In this document: one piece after another, positions 63,788 to 64,000 of the stretch
Numbering within the stretch: position 1 is the stretch's first letter
Layout: each line of letters starts with the position of its first letter
Assembly (NCBI RefSeq): GCF_001570365.1
Contig: NZ_BBYK01000052.1
Coordinates: 122,748-186,747 of the forward strand
Origin: Microtetraspora fusca
GTDB lineage: Bacteria; Actinomycetota; Actinomycetes; Streptosporangiales; Streptosporangiaceae
Direction: 5' to 3'
Length of the DNA stretch: 64,000 nt
The notes under the pieces: model-generated
Seen by the model: only the letters and a program-made list of their open reading frames with translations
Told to the model about the DNA's origin: nothing
Database searches by the model: none
Position numbers and translations under genes: made by a program

Positions 63788-63831
63788 GCGTGCGGCCTGG
63801 GCGGCCAGCTCGGGCCGCCCAGGCCGCACGC
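63788..63831. terminator. Perfect 19-bp hairpin
   Basis: Arms 63788-63806 and 63813-63831 are exact complements, with a 6-base loop AGCTCG. It could end transcription from either side. Confidence 0.75.
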
Positions 63832-64000
63832 TCACCACGCCATACTCAAGGTTCTCGCTGACCGAACACCGCGCCGCCACAGGAGGAAGCCGCCGCGGGC
63901 TACCGGACACGAACCGGTTCACCCTAATTGCCAGGGGGCAAACGCACGGAGCGTTGGCTTGAACTCCCATTCAGCATTGCAGGCGGCGGCACCAGCGCCA

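Larger units (their letters stand above)
63613..64000. other. Terminal region without a called gene
   Basis: About 390 bases. It contains the 19-bp hairpin at 63788-63831 and a short minus-strand frame at 63696-63770. Longer open frames across it look like random high-GC reading and lack ribosome sites. Confidence 0.5.

Noticed and set aside
63599..63970. 123-residue minus frame at the window end
   Set aside because: Random high-GC reading that crosses the 19-bp hairpin.

Overview
The window is very GC-rich chromosomal DNA from a Gram-positive actinomycete. Many genes start with GTG or TTG and overlap by GTGA or ATGA. The order fasR-fabD-fabH-acpP-fabF-accD with a DUF3145 gene nearby, and aceE beside DUF3052, a 1-Cys peroxiredoxin and a ROK kinase, are typical of Streptomyces and Streptosporangiales. 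I lean towards Streptosporangiales (Nonomuraea or Streptosporangium type), but this is inference from gene style; no taxonomic marker is present.

Layout. 1-3778: the end of an unknown gene, then a three-gene efflux set (adaptor, ATPase, FtsX-like permease). 3829-7195: a small membrane protein, an SPFH-like membrane protein and a stand-alone asparagine-synthetase-like enzyme. 7612-10140: parC. 10429-18064: accessory transport and regulation (GNAT; TetR with an MFS exporter and two matching operator-like sites; a RecQ helicase with a phosphoribosyltransferase-like tail; a MocR remnant; a second MFS exporter convergent with a LysR gene). 18294-24646: a PfkB kinase, a protein-acetyltransferase/acyl-CoA-synthetase fusion, DUF5998, an alkaline-phosphatase-superfamily enzyme and a two-domain sulfurtransferase. 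24677-29247: a minus-strand set of subtilisin-like protease, ECF-like sigma factor, small accessory protein and TPR-CHAT caspase-like protease, which is the best candidate for an under-described system. 29441-36522: DUF3145 and the type II fatty-acid synthase operon under FasR. 36601-41859: AraC and VOC genes, a YjfL/YjfC/YjfM-like set, a PHP enzyme, and a WYL gene with a chimeric WYL-VOC neighbour. 42153-45725: a membrane-anchored serine protease divergent from an ECF sigma factor and its membrane partner. 45802-52089: aceE, small conserved genes, peroxiredoxin and ROK kinase.

52221-59760 is a degraded island beside a tRNA-Val. It has two near-identical integrase 3' ends 7160 bp apart in the same orientation, a third frameshifted integrase piece, an IS3-family transposase tail, regulator and toxin remnants, and several orphan genes. 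60001-63612 returns to ordinary genes: a two-component system, a DUF2306 membrane protein and a quinone-oxidoreductase-like enzyme. The last 390 bases hold a strong hairpin and a short cysteine-rich reading frame.

The core metabolic logic is acetyl-CoA supply (AceE) and fatty-acid initiation and elongation (AccD, FabD, FabH, AcpP, FabF) under FasR. Around it sit stress or conflict modules: two sigma-factor/protease loci, exporters with their regulators, and island debris.
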